DNA of 64,000 bases, from positions 1,116,001-1,180,000 of the forward strand of contig CAWDMA010000001.1 of the NCBI GenBank assembly GCA_963803425.1. The letters are read 5' to 3'. Under the pieces are notes generated by a model. It had not been told where the DNA came from. It searched no databases and worked only from the letters and a program-made list of their open reading frames with translations. This DNA is from DASPWW01 sp963803425 (GTDB lineage Bacteria > Actinomycetota > Thermoleophilia > Solirubrobacterales > 70-9). Positions 40,830 through 49,167 of the stretch are shown here, piece after piece. The position numbers and the translations under genes were made by a program. The stretch's first letter is position 1; every line of letters starts with the position of its first letter.

Positions 40830-41281
40830 TGGCGACTGCCGTGAGAAGCGATTGGGCAGAGCACGCCCTCGCGGCCTTGAAAGGCGCCGGCCTGCGGCGG
40901 GGCGGAGCCAGAACCGCCGTGGTCGAAGCCCTCGCGAGCCACGATTGCGCGGTCACCGCCCTCGAGCTCGAGGGCGAGCTGCGCCGTCGCCGCCCACCCG
41001 TCGCCCGGGCGAGCGTCTATCGCGCCCTCGACCAGCTCGAGGGACTGGGCCTGGTCCAACGCATCGAGCTCACCCGCGGAGCCGCCGCCTACGAGCGCGT
41101 CGAGCGCAGCGGCCACCATCACCATCATGCGATCTGCCGCAGCTGCGGGCGAATGGAGATCTTCGAGGACCGGGCGCTCGAGCGGGCAATCGGGCGCATC
41201 TCAACGGAACTGGCGTTCGAGGTCTCGGAGCACGATGTGGTATTGCGCGGGCTGTGCTCGCGGTGCGCTGCCGCCGGCTAG
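40829..41281 (+). CDS. zur: Fur-family metalloregulator (Zur-like)
   Basis: A 150-residue Fur-family repressor: winged helix (VARASVYRALDQLEGLGLVQRIEL, about 58-81), metal-binding SGHHHHHAICRSCGRMEIFED (five consecutive His, Cys103 and Cys106) and a second pair Cys143/Cys146 (GLCSRCAAAG) for the structural zinc. Being last in a zinc/manganese uptake operon with a Fur-type box at its promoter, a zinc-sensing Zur role is the best guess; manganese or iron sensing cannot be excluded. Its end overlaps the convergent YibE/F gene by four bases. Confidence 0.8.
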   Translation: MATAVRSDWAEHALAALKGAGLRRGGARTAVVEALASHDCAVTALELEGELRRRRPPVARASVYRALDQLEGLGLVQRIELTRGAAAYERVERSGHHHHHAICRSCGRMEIFEDRALERAIGRISTELAFEVSEHDVVLRGLCSRCAAAG

Positions 41282-42606
41282 TGTTGGTGGCCGTGCTCGG
41301 GCAGCGAGACCGCCGGAATGCGAGCGGCGAGCATCGCCCCGAGGCCGGTCGTCAGCGGCACCGAGGCGATCAGTGCCACCGCTCCGATCAGGATCCCGAT
41401 CAGCGGCTCGGCGACGTCCTGGGCGTTGATCGCGTCCGTGAAATCCACTCCCGAGCTCTTGAACAGGATCAGCAGGGGTAGCGAGGCCCCGACGTACGCG
41501 AACACGAGCGTGTTGACGGTGGCGGCGAAGTGATCGCGGCCGACGCCGAAGGCGCCGCGATAGAGCTCGCCCGCGCGCTGGGCGGGATTGGCGCGTCGGA
41601 GCGCCATCACCGCCGACGCCTGGCTCACGGCCATGTCGGCGAGCACGCCCAAGGCGGCGACCACCATTCCCGCGATCACGAGCCCCTGAAGTGAGACACC
41701 GACGCCGCTTTGACGGAGGGTGAACGCGAGGTCGCTCGTGAAGCCGTCCAGGTGCGCGAGGCCTGCGTACAGCAGCGCGAGGATGGAGGCGAGCAGGAGG
41801 CTGCCGGCGATGCCGAGCGCCGCCGCGAGGCTCTGCGCACCGAGGCCGCTGGAGAGCGCCACGGTGATGAACATCGCCGCCAGCGAGCCAAGCAGCGCCA
41901 CCAAGAAGGGCGATTCTCCCGCGAGGATCGCCGGGACCATGAACTGGGTGACGAGAACCAGGCTCGCGCCGAGCCCGATCAGGGCAAGCGCTCCGCGCCA
42001 TCGCCCCACGACGACCACGCAAGCTCCGAGCGCGAGGCCGAGCCACAGCATCGGCATGCGACGGTCGTAGTCGACGATGCTGTACGGGCTTGCCGTCGGT
42101 TCCCGGGAGTCGGCGGACGTGGGATCGGCTGGCGTCTCCTCCCTGACCACGCGAACGTGGGCGCCCACGTCATAAGCGGGCGAGTAATCGCTCGGCCCGA
42201 TCGTGATCGGCACCTGCTTGCCCGAGTCGGGACCGTTCGTGAGCTCGACCTTCACCGTACGGCACGTCTGAGCAACCGGCGTGTTCGCGCATCGCGCCGT
42301 CGTCGCCGAGACGACCTCGGCACCCACCGACGCTCCGCCGAAGGCCTGCGAGTTGGGCACCTCGGCGCCGCCCGTGGGCCACAGGGCGGCGATTCCGCCG
42401 ATCGTGCCCACGGCCAGTATCGCCACCACGCCGATCAGGACCGCGCCGGTCGACGTTCGGGCCCATCCCCGCGGCTGCTCGTCTACGTCCTCGGTCGGAT
42501 GCTCGTCGTCCCAGAAGTCGCGATCCGGATTCTCGGTCTCGACCGTTGTGGCCACCGTGCAAGCTTCGACCAGCGCGCTTGCCCTCCTGCACGCATGAAC
42601 CTGCAT
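41278..42606 (-). CDS. YibE/F-family multi-span membrane protein
   Basis: About 440 residues: a cytoplasmic acidic N-terminus, one span (TGAVLIGVVAILAVGTIGGIAAL), an exported domain of about 110 residues with CANTPVAQTCRTVKV, then about seven spans with YDRRMPMLWLGLALGA and LGVLADMAVSQASAVMALRRANP, the YibE/F signature. Function unknown; some members are linked to export in lactic acid bacteria. It ends EHGHQH, a potential metal-binding tail, and is tail-to-tail with the zinc operon. Start uncertain: ATG 42606 or GTG 42555; an AGGAGG lies between them. Confidence 0.72.
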   Translation of the reverse strand: MQVHACRRASALVEACTVATTVETENPDRDFWDDEHPTEDVDEQPRGWARTSTGAVLIGVVAILAVGTIGGIAALWPTGGAEVPNSQAFGGASVGAEVVSATTARCANTPVAQTCRTVKVELTNGPDSGKQVPITIGPSDYSPAYDVGAHVRVVREETPADPTSADSREPTASPYSIVDYDRRMPMLWLGLALGACVVVVGRWRGALALIGLGASLVLVTQFMVPAILAGESPFLVALLGSLAAMFITVALSSGLGAQSLAAALGIAGSLLLASILALLYAGLAHLDGFTSDLAFTLRQSGVGVSLQGLVIAGMVVAALGVLADMAVSQASAVMALRRANPAQRAGELYRGAFGVGRDHFAATVNTLVFAYVGASLPLLILFKSSGVDFTDAINAQDVAEPLIGILIGAVALIASVPLTTGLGAMLAARIPAVSLPEHGHQH

Positions 42607-42681
42607 GAAACAACGCCTGTGCGCGCCCGCAACTGCAAGATCTCGACCGTGTTTCGGACCCAGGACGCCGAAACTCAACCC

Positions 42682-43884
42682 ATGGCCAGGCGCAAAGCCC
42701 ACCCCCGTACCGGAGTGCGATCGCGCCTCGCCGGCGCGGCTGGCTTGGTCGCGCTGGGTACCGCCTTCGGCTGGCCCGCGCCGGCGAGCGCCGCGTCGCC
42801 CCTGGACGGGAACGGGATGTGGGTGTGGTACGTGAGCCAGTCGGGCGGGTCAGCGGCGGCGATCGCGAGGAAGGCGACGAAGCGCCACATCGACACCGTG
42901 CTCGTGAAGAGCGGCGACGGGGACACCTACTGGGACCAGTTCACGCCTGAGCTGGTCGACACGCTGCATGATGCGGGCCGCCGCGTGTGCGCGTGGCAAT
43001 ACGTGTACGGAAGCAGGCCGCGAGCGGAGGCCCGGACCGGGGCAAAGGCGGTCGACGCGGGCGCCGACTGCCTCGTGATCGATGCCGAGAGCCGCTACGA
43101 GGGCCGCTACAAGGCCGCCGACCGCTACATCGACGAGCTTCGCGACCGCGTTGGGGAGGAGTATCCGGTCGCGCTCGCGAGTTTCCCCTACGTCGACTAC
43201 CACCCGTCCTTCCCGTACTCGGTCTTCCTCGGCAAGCACGGCGCCCAGTACAACGTCCCGCAGATGTACTGGAAGACGATCGGGACCTCGGTGGGCAAGA
43301 TCTACAAGCACACCTACGAGGTGAACGCACCGTACGACCGCCCGATCTTCCCGCTCGGCCAGACCTACCTCCACGTGAGCCGCAAGTCGGTGCTCCGATT
43401 TCGACGGAATGCGCGACAGCGCGGCGCGGCCGGCGTGAGCTGGTGGTCGTGGCAGGAGACGAAGGGCCGCGAGTGGCGCTGGGTAGGCAAGAGCCTGAAT
43501 CGGCACAAGCGCCGCACGCGGGACAAGCGCGAGGCGGCGGCGGCGGCCGGCCCCCGAGCCGACTATGCGCCGTTGGGAAGCGGCGACGCCGGCGACCTGG
43601 TCGTATGGGCGCAGGAGCTCCTGCGAGCTCACGGACGAGCCGTCGCGGTCGACGGAAGCTACGACGACGGGATGGCGTCGGCGGTGCGCGCGCTCCAGGC
43701 GGCGCATGGGTTGGCGCCCACCGGCTCGATCGACGATCGCACCTGGGCGCGGCTGCTCACCCGCGAGCCGAAGCCGGTCGCGTGGTCACGCCGCCCCGGG
43801 CCGGCTGCTCCGGCCGGCGCGCCCGACTCCGCATCGCTCGACGCACTTCGGGCCGAGGTCCCGTTGACGCCCGGCCGTCCGTAG
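42682..43884 (+). CDS. Secreted TIM-barrel-like protein with C-terminal peptidoglycan-binding domain
   Basis: A 400-residue exported protein: signal peptide ending APASAAS (about residue 35), then a glycoside-hydrolase-like barrel (GMWVWYVSQSGGSAAAIARKATKRHIDTVLVKSGDGD, later ADCLVIDAESRYEG, VALASFPYVDYHPSFPYSVFL and PQMYWKTIG), and a PG_binding_1 domain at about 305-365 (GDAGDLVVWAQELLRAHGRAVAVDGSYDDGMASAVRALQAAHGLAPTG). It probably acts on or sticks to the cell wall; catalysis is not shown, though VIDAE is placed like a catalytic acid. A Pro/Ala-rich tail ends it. Confidence 0.75.
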   Translation: MARRKAHPRTGVRSRLAGAAGLVALGTAFGWPAPASAASPLDGNGMWVWYVSQSGGSAAAIARKATKRHIDTVLVKSGDGDTYWDQFTPELVDTLHDAGRRVCAWQYVYGSRPRAEARTGAKAVDAGADCLVIDAESRYEGRYKAADRYIDELRDRVGEEYPVALASFPYVDYHPSFPYSVFLGKHGAQYNVPQMYWKTIGTSVGKIYKHTYEVNAPYDRPIFPLGQTYLHVSRKSVLRFRRNARQRGAAGVSWWSWQETKGREWRWVGKSLNRHKRRTRDKREAAAAAGPRADYAPLGSGDAGDLVVWAQELLRAHGRAVAVDGSYDDGMASAVRALQAAHGLAPTGSIDDRTWARLLTREPKPVAWSRRPGPAAPAGAPDSASLDALRAEVPLTPGRP

Positions 43885-44808
43885 CGACGCGCGCCGGAGG
43901 CCGGTCGCCCCGCGGGTGCTGAGCCGCCCTCGCGTCCTGGGCGCATCCGCAGGCGGCGAGCGCCGCCCAGCCGATCGCGATCACAGCGCCGATCTGTCCC
44001 GCCCTCCTGCCGGGCCGGCGAGGCCGCCAGCTCATCTGGATCGCCGCGAACCACGCCGCGCCGGCGAGAGTCAGCGCGCAGGCGACGTAGAAGTTGAGTC
44101 GGAGGCCGAACAGGTGGTGCGCCGGGTCGACCCGCAAGAGCTCCTCGAAGATCCGAAAGCCCGAGTACCCGGTCACGTACAGGGCGAAGAGCCCCGGGCG
44201 GACGGATCCGCCTGTGATGGCCGAGCCACACCAGGACGCCCGCGAGGCCGAGGTTGAAGACGAGCTCGTAGAGGAAGGTCGGATGGAACGCCGGATCGGC
44301 GAGATAGTCCGGCCGGGCGGTGGGCCGGGTCGATCCGCACCCCCCACGGGAGGCCGGTGGGACCGCCGAAGAGCTCCTGGTTGAAGTAGTTGCCGACCCG
44401 CCCGATCGCCTGGGCGACCAGCAGCGCCGGTGCCGCCGCGTCGAGGAAGCGCGCGACGTCTGCCCCGCGGCGACGAAGGATCCAGATCCCGGCCGCCGTG
44501 CCCGCCGCGATCCCGCCCCAGATCCCCAACCCGCCCTGCCATACCGCCGCCCAGCCCCACCAGGTTTGAGGGACCTCGCTCCAGCTCGTCAGGTCGTGGT
44601 AGAGCCGTCCGCCCAGGATCCCGGCTCCGACTCCCCACACCGCCACCTCATGAACGAGCTCCGTCCGACCACCCTGCGCGCGCCAGCGCCGGTCCACGAT
44701 CGCGATTGCCGCGGCGATGGCTACGACATACGCGAGACCGTAGAAGTGGATCAGCAGGGGGCCGAGGTGGAAGCCCTCGACCGGCGGGCTTGGGATCCAG
44801 GCCGGCAC
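43757..44808 (-). pseudogene. lgt: Prolipoprotein diacylglyceryl transferase (lgt), two frameshifts
   Basis: The first frame gives MPAWIPSPPVEGFHLGPLLIHFYGL and the Lgt signature AQAIGRVGNYFNQELFGGPTGLPWGVRIDP. At about 44311-44320 the frame shifts and continues DYLADPAFHPTFLYELVFNLGL; at about 44191-44198 it shifts again and continues GLFALYVTGYSGFRIFEELLRVDPAHHLFGLRLNFY. Each break looks like one extra G in a G/C run, so the protein is otherwise full length. Lgt is normally needed to lipidate the many lipoproteins seen here, which argues for sequencing error unless another copy exists. GTG 44808 with TACGCT eight bases upstream suggests a leaderless mRNA. The exact 3' end is uncertain and overlaps the convergent gene. 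Confidence 0.75.
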
Positions 44809-44816
44809 GGAGGGTC

Positions 44817-44822
44817 AGCGTA
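44817..44822 (-). promoter_or_regulatory. Leaderless-type -10 element of lgt
   Basis: TACGCT on the minus strand, eight bases before GTG 44808, no ribosome binding site between. Confidence 0.4.
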
Positions 44823-45240
44823 GTCCACGGCCAATCTCGGCCGATGATGCGGAAGGACAGTCGACCGCTCACGACTCTCCCGCGTTCGAGGCTCTTTTCA
44901 CCGATGCCTCGGAGGACTTGCCAGACGGCTGGCAGCCGCTCGGCGAGATTCGGACAACCCGCAACGTGGACGCGATCCGCGAGCATGAGCGGGTGCACGG
45001 TGCCAATCGTCGGCGCCCGCGATGCCCGACCCACGCGCCAGCCTCGCGGTCGCGGCTCGCTCGTCGGCGGGACGAGCTGCCGGGGCTGGCTGCCCGCGCA
45101 TGCCGACCGCAACGACGGGCAGCCGCCCTACGCCGGCGACCGTCAGCTTCCGCTCTTCTTTGGCAATGCGCGCGTCCGGGACCGGCGGGGCGGGCGATCC
45201 CGCCTCGGACGAAATGAAGGCGCCCGCTGAAGCGGAGCGG
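44823..45240. other. Intergenic stretch without a recognisable gene
   Basis: Open frames exist on both strands but their translations are Arg/Pro/Ala-rich with no family resemblance, ribosome binding site or sensible start. I see nothing convincing here. Confidence 0.5.
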
Positions 45241-45272
45241 GCGGAGGGGCGGCCGTCCGGACGCCCCTCCGC
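45241..45272 (-). terminator. Terminator of the small membrane protein gene
   Basis: An 11-base-pair stem (GCGGAGGGGCG with CGCCCCTCCGC) and 10-base loop, eight bases past the stop of the minus-strand gene that ends at 45280. Confidence 0.6.
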
Positions 45273-45279
45273 CGGCCAG

Positions 45280-45915
45280 CTACGAGGCTGCGGGGGCTGT
45301 TTCGGATCGGGTCGCGCGGCTGATCCCGATGATGCTCACGATCACGATCCAGAGCGGCGCGGCGACAAAGTCCACCCAGAACACGGGCGAGAAGAAGGCC
45401 ACCCCGACGACGATGCTGACCCAGCCCAACCACTTCGGCAGACTGCCGTGGCGCAACGCCGAGATCCCGGTGGCGAGGATCATCGTCCCCAGACCGACCG
45501 GGAAGAAGAAGAAGAGGTCGTAGTCGATCCCGTTGATCGCCTGCAACGCGATCGGATCGATGTCGTCGGCGAGATCGGCGAGCGCCAGGTGGATCGACCC
45601 GCCGACCGCGGCCCCGGCCGAGAACACGACCACCGCGCCGAAGACGACCGTCGAGAGGATCCCATCCGGCCCTTCGGCGTCCCTCAACATCCGGCGCAGC
45701 CAGCCGCCGAAGTAGAGGATGAACATCGAGGCGAAACCGATGGCGATCGACGCGATCGATTCCTTCGTGTTGTCGTCGTTGTAGTGATCGACGATCTCCT
45801 GCGCGGTCTTGCTCGTCGCGTCCTGCCCTTGACCGATCAGGATCAGGATGACGACGAACAGCACCACGAAGATCACGCCTGTGAACGGCGGGAACCACCT
45901 GCTGATCTTTCCCAT
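45280..45915 (-). CDS. Six-span membrane protein of unknown function
   Basis: A 211-residue membrane protein: FTGVIFVVLFVVILILIG, then an exported stretch QGQDATSKTAQEIVDHYNDDNTKES, then about five more spans (SIAIGFASMFILYFGGWLRRML, ILSTVVFGAVVVFSAGAAVGGSIHLAL, FFFFPVGLGTMILATGISAL, LGWVSIVVGVAFFSPVFWVDFVAAPLWIVIV). The pattern is common in actinobacterial hypothetical proteins (DUF4386-like in outline), function unknown. ATG 45915 follows an AGGAGG site; a strong terminator follows the stop. Confidence 0.75.
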   Translation of the reverse strand: MGKISRWFPPFTGVIFVVLFVVILILIGQGQDATSKTAQEIVDHYNDDNTKESIASIAIGFASMFILYFGGWLRRMLRDAEGPDGILSTVVFGAVVVFSAGAAVGGSIHLALADLADDIDPIALQAINGIDYDLFFFFPVGLGTMILATGISALRHGSLPKWLGWVSIVVGVAFFSPVFWVDFVAAPLWIVIVSIIGISRATRSETAPAAS

Positions 45916-46012
45916 GCTGCCTCCTCTTCGTCGCTTCCACCGGACGGTGGAGCGGTGGCAGTCTGTCACGGGCAGGCGATCCCGCGTCGTCCCTTTCGGG
46001 CATGTCGCACCG

Positions 46013-46018
46013 TACGAT
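46013..46018 (+). promoter_or_regulatory. Leaderless-type -10 element of the cupin gene
   Basis: TACGAT, seven bases before GTG 46026, no ribosome binding site between. Confidence 0.45.
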
Positions 46019-46025
46019 TGCGGCC

Positions 46026-46427
46026 GTGCCGTTCACTCACAGGAACCTCAAGGAGGATCCGCCGGACGTCGGGTCCAACTTCGACGGGGCGCCGGACCTG
46101 GAGTTCCGCCTCGCGACCGACGCGCTCGAGCTCGAGCAGTCCGGTCTGAGCTACCAGCGCGTCCCGCCCTCCCATCGCTTTCCGTACGGCCACACTCACA
46201 AGACGCAGGAGGAGGTGTACGTGGTCGTGCGCGGGAGCGGGCGGATGAAGCTCGACGAGGAGATCGTCGAGCTTAAGGAGTGGGACACGGTGCGCGTCCC
46301 GCCCGGTACGTGGCGAGGCTACGAGGCCGGGCCGGAGGGCCTCGAGATCCTCGTCATCGGCGCGCCCAATCTCGGTGAGGCTCCGCGCGAAGACGTCGAG
46401 GGCCAGCGCGACTGGTGGGCTGACTAG
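46026..46427 (+). CDS. Cupin-domain protein
   Basis: A 133-residue single-domain cupin. Motif 1 is FPYGHTHKTQEEVYVVVRGSGRMKLDEE (two His and a Glu as metal ligands) and motif 2 WDTVRVPPGTWRGYEAGPEG (ligand His replaced by Trp/Arg region). Such small cupins bind metals or act as isomerases or sensors; no function can be assigned. The GTG start is chosen because of the leaderless promoter seven bases upstream and because homology starts at VPFTHRNL. Confidence 0.78.
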   Translation: MPFTHRNLKEDPPDVGSNFDGAPDLEFRLATDALELEQSGLSYQRVPPSHRFPYGHTHKTQEEVYVVVRGSGRMKLDEEIVELKEWDTVRVPPGTWRGYEAGPEGLEILVIGAPNLGEAPREDVEGQRDWWAD

Positions 46428-46559
46428 CGCCGGTTGGCCCTTTGGCCGAGCAGCGAGCAACTTGACCGGACCGCCGAGGTCACGGTCCCGCCGGGCGTCA
46501 GGACGTCTAACAGGGCGGTGCGCGTGACAGACGCACCGGCGCACTCACCTTCGCCGATG

Positions 46560-46860
46560 GGCGCTCAGCAGAAGACGGCGTGTTGCGAATGCGACACGAA
46601 TACGGGGCGTCGCCTGGTACGAACAATCGCTCACATTGGTCTCAAGCTGCACCCGGTAGTTATCCGCGTTGATCCGGGTCGAGGTCGTGGCGCCGTTCCC
46701 GCGCTGGAAGGTCCCGTTCGCCGCGGTGACGGCCCAGTAGATGGGATCGACAGCTTGTCGTTGGACACCACCCCATCCTGGACTCCCTCCCTGATCGGTG
46801 CTGCCCCTGCACCAGTGGCAGAGCACTGCCGGCTCTGCCCCGGCGAACGTACACCGGCAT
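46560..46860 (-). pseudogene. Remnant of a secreted-protein C-terminal domain
   Basis: One minus-strand frame reads YWAVTAANGTFQRGNGATTSTRINADNYRVQLETNVSDCSYQATP, like the C-terminal module (xAVVNADGTLxRGSG...V..N.dvs.CaY.Ati) that follows collagen-like repeats in many actinobacterial exported proteins. Upstream, GVVSNDKL in a neighbouring frame seems to continue it, so the fragment is frameshifted near 46735-46755, and no start or signal peptide remains. It is probably a decayed gene in this otherwise gene-free gap (46428-47003). Confidence 0.4.
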
Positions 46861-46931
46861 CCGCCTGAGTCAATCGGCGATCACTTGGAGGCCTCCGGTT
46901 TTCACCACACGGCCGCGCACGATTGATATAT

Positions 46932-46939
46932 GCTGGATC
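46932..46939 (+). promoter_or_regulatory. Likely promoter -10 of the beta-propeller gene
   Basis: TATATGCT in an AT-rich patch about 70 bases before TTG 47004, giving a leader of roughly 55 bases that carries the GGGGAGGGG ribosome binding site (about 46991-46999). Confidence 0.4.
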
Positions 46940-47003
46940 TGACCGTAGGATTGTGCGGCCCGCCGATGGCGGGGATGGGCGGACCGACAGGGGAGGGGCG
47001 CAA

Positions 47004-49049
47004 TTGAGTATTAGCGAGGACCCCGCGGAGTCACGCCGGATCGAGCCCGACGTTGCCGCCGAGGGTGACCCGCCCGCTTGCGACGCGGTCTCGTCCCCGC
47101 GTCTCAGAGGCGCCGCAGTCGCGGCGGCACTCGCCGTCGGGGCGCTGCTGCTCGGGGCCTCCACGGCCGCCGCGCTGACATTGCACGCGCTGACGCCGCA
47201 GGGCTGCATCTCCGACCCCGACGTCGGCGATCCCGGGTGCGGGGAGACGGCCCAGGGCCTGAACGCCGCCATCGGCGTCGCGGTCAGCCCCGACGGCGAC
47301 AGCGTCTACGCGGTCGGCGCACTTGATCACGCGATCGCGCGCTTCGATCGCTCCGCGGGCGGCGCGCTGACGCCCCAGGGCTGCATCTCCGACTCCGACT
47401 TCGGCGATCCCGGGTGCGGGGCGACGGCCCAGGGCCTAGGCCTCGCCTACGACGTCGCGGTCAGCCCCGACGGCAGCAGCGTCTATGCGGTCGCCGCAGC
47501 CGACGGCGCGATCGCGCGCTTCGACCGCTCCGCGGGCGGCGCGCTGACGCCGCAGGGCTGCATCTCCGACCCCGACGTCGGCGATCCCGGGTGCGGGGAG
47601 ACGGCCCAGGGCCTGGGCAACGCCCTCGGCGTCGCGGTCAGCCCCGACGGCGACAGCGTCTACGTGGCGAGCTTTGACGACGACGCGATCGTGCGCTTCG
47701 ACCGCTCCGCGGGCGGCGCGCTGTCGAACCCGAGCTGCGTCTCCGACGTCGGCGACACGGCCGGGTGCGGGGCGACGGCCCAGGGCTTGAATGGCGCCGC
47801 GGACGTCGCGGTCAGCCCCGACGGCGGCAGCGTGTACGCGGTTGCCGAAGGCGACGACGCGATTGTGCGCTTCGACCGCTCCGCGGGCGGCGCGCTGTCG
47901 AACCCGAGCTGCGTCTCCGACGTCGGCGATCCGGCCGGGTGCGGGACGACGGCCCAGGGCCTGGACGGCGCCGCCCGCGTCGCGGTCAGCCCCGACGGCG
48001 GCAGCGTCTACCCGGTCTCCGTCGACGACCGCGCGATCGTGCGCTTCGACCGCTCCGCGGGCGGCGCGCTGTCGAACCCGAGCTGTGTCGCCGACGTCGG
48101 CGACACGGCCGGGTGCGGGGCGACGGCCCAGGGCCTGAATGGCGCCATCGGCGTCGCGGTCAGCCCCGACGGCGGCAGCGTCTACGCGGTCGCCGTCGGC
48201 GACACCGCGATCGTGCGCTTCGACCGCTCCGCGGGCGGCGCGCTGTCGAACCCCAGCTGTATCGCCGACGTCGGCTTCGATCCCGGGTGCGGGACGAAGA
48301 CCGAGGGTCTGTTCGGCGCCACCGACGTCGCGGTCAGCCCCGACGACGCCAGCGTCTACGCCGTCTCCCAAACCGCCGGCGCGATCGTGCGTTTCGACCG
48401 CGAGCTGGCGCCGGTCTGCCGCACGACCTCCAGCACCGGTGAGCCCGGGGCGGTCCAGACGGTGCCGCTCGACTGCTCGGACGCGAACGGCGACCCGATC
48501 GAGATCGAGGTCGTGAAGGGGCCGCAGAACGGGACCCTGGGAGCGGTGAACCAGGCCGATCACACCGTCGCGTACACCCCCGACGGCGGGTTCGCGGGCG
48601 CCGACTCGTTCGACGTCCGGGCGAGCTCCGACGGCAAGCACTCGAACACCGCGACCGCCGTGGTCGGCGTGCAGTCGGCCACCGGCCCGCAGGGGAATCC
48701 GGGGCCGCAGGGGAAGCCGGGTGTCGACCGCGCCCTGCTCGCGGCCGCGATCGCCGCCGACGTGACGAAGGCGAAGGGCAGCAGGGCGAACGTCCGGATC
48801 GTCACCACCCTGCCCGGCACCGCGACGCTGGAGGCGACGCCGGGCGGGAAGCCGATCCGGGGCGGGGCCGCGAAGCGGGCGAAGACCCGCACGACGAGCG
48901 AGCAGCTCGCGAGCGCCGGCCGCCACACGCTGAGCCTGAGCAAGCTGAAGCGCGGAACCCGCTACGGGCTCACCCTGTCGGTCTCCTCCGCCGACGGGCA
49001 GGAGGCGACCGACACCGCGAAGCTGAAGGTGGCGAAGAAGAAGAAGTAG
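47004..49049 (+). CDS. Secreted seven-repeat beta-propeller protein with Ig-like and collagen-like parts
   Basis: About 681 residues. An N-terminal membrane anchor or signal segment (LRGAAVAAALAVGALLLGASTAAAL, about 32-56) is followed by seven near-identical repeats of about 58 residues, each GC(I/V)SD..DPGCG.TAQGL..A..VAVSPDG.SVYAV...D.AI.RFDRSAGGAL, the VSPDG-SVY blades of a seven-bladed (lactonase/SMP-30-like) propeller. Then come an Ig/cadherin-like domain (VPLDCSDANGDPIEIEVVKGPQNG), a short collagen-like GPQGNPGPQGKPG, and a basic beta-rich tail ending AKKKK. Probably a cell-surface adhesion or binding protein. TTG start chosen by the GGGGAGGGG site. Confidence 0.8.
   Translation: MSISEDPAESRRIEPDVAAEGDPPACDAVSSPRLRGAAVAAALAVGALLLGASTAAALTLHALTPQGCISDPDVGDPGCGETAQGLNAAIGVAVSPDGDSVYAVGALDHAIARFDRSAGGALTPQGCISDSDFGDPGCGATAQGLGLAYDVAVSPDGSSVYAVAAADGAIARFDRSAGGALTPQGCISDPDVGDPGCGETAQGLGNALGVAVSPDGDSVYVASFDDDAIVRFDRSAGGALSNPSCVSDVGDTAGCGATAQGLNGAADVAVSPDGGSVYAVAEGDDAIVRFDRSAGGALSNPSCVSDVGDPAGCGTTAQGLDGAARVAVSPDGGSVYPVSVDDRAIVRFDRSAGGALSNPSCVADVGDTAGCGATAQGLNGAIGVAVSPDGGSVYAVAVGDTAIVRFDRSAGGALSNPSCIADVGFDPGCGTKTEGLFGATDVAVSPDDASVYAVSQTAGAIVRFDRELAPVCRTTSSTGEPGAVQTVPLDCSDANGDPIEIEVVKGPQNGTLGAVNQADHTVAYTPDGGFAGADSFDVRASSDGKHSNTATAVVGVQSATGPQGNPGPQGKPGVDRALLAAAIAADVTKAKGSRANVRIVTTLPGTATLEATPGGKPIRGGAAKRAKTRTTSEQLASAGRHTLSLSKLKRGTRYGLTLSVSSADGQEATDTAKLKVAKKKK
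47195..48410 (+). repeat. Seven tandem coding repeats of about 174 bases
   Basis: Successive propeller blades are highly similar at DNA level; the segment coding for VAVSPDG-SVYAV and RFDRSAGGAL is nearly unchanged in all copies. Such identity suggests recent duplication or gene conversion and blade-number variation between strains. Confidence 0.75.
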
Positions 49050-49167
49050 GGGGACTCGGGGGCAGCCGCCCGCGGGCGCCGGATCGCGACCGGCCCCGTC
49101 CCGGACGGATCGGGCGCATGGCTAAGGTGATCGGGATCAGCAGGACGACCACGACGGTGGAGGCCCG

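Noticed and set aside
44823..45240. Possible small genes in the gap between lgt and the membrane protein gene
   Set aside because: No frame has a ribosome binding site, plausible start and non-random composition.
46923..47003. An upstream start of the beta-propeller protein near 46923
   Set aside because: This stretch contains the AT-rich promoter-like TATATGCT; TTG 47004 has a strong ribosome binding site and gives a normal N-terminus before the signal segment.
47195..48410. Regular repeats considered as a CRISPR array
   Set aside because: Repeat units are about 174 bases, coding, and contiguous; there are no short repeats with unique spacers.
47436..48926. A 496-codon minus-strand frame that also repeats
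   Set aside because: The repeats only mirror the beta-propeller gene on the plus strand; the antisense translation has no fold-like pattern.
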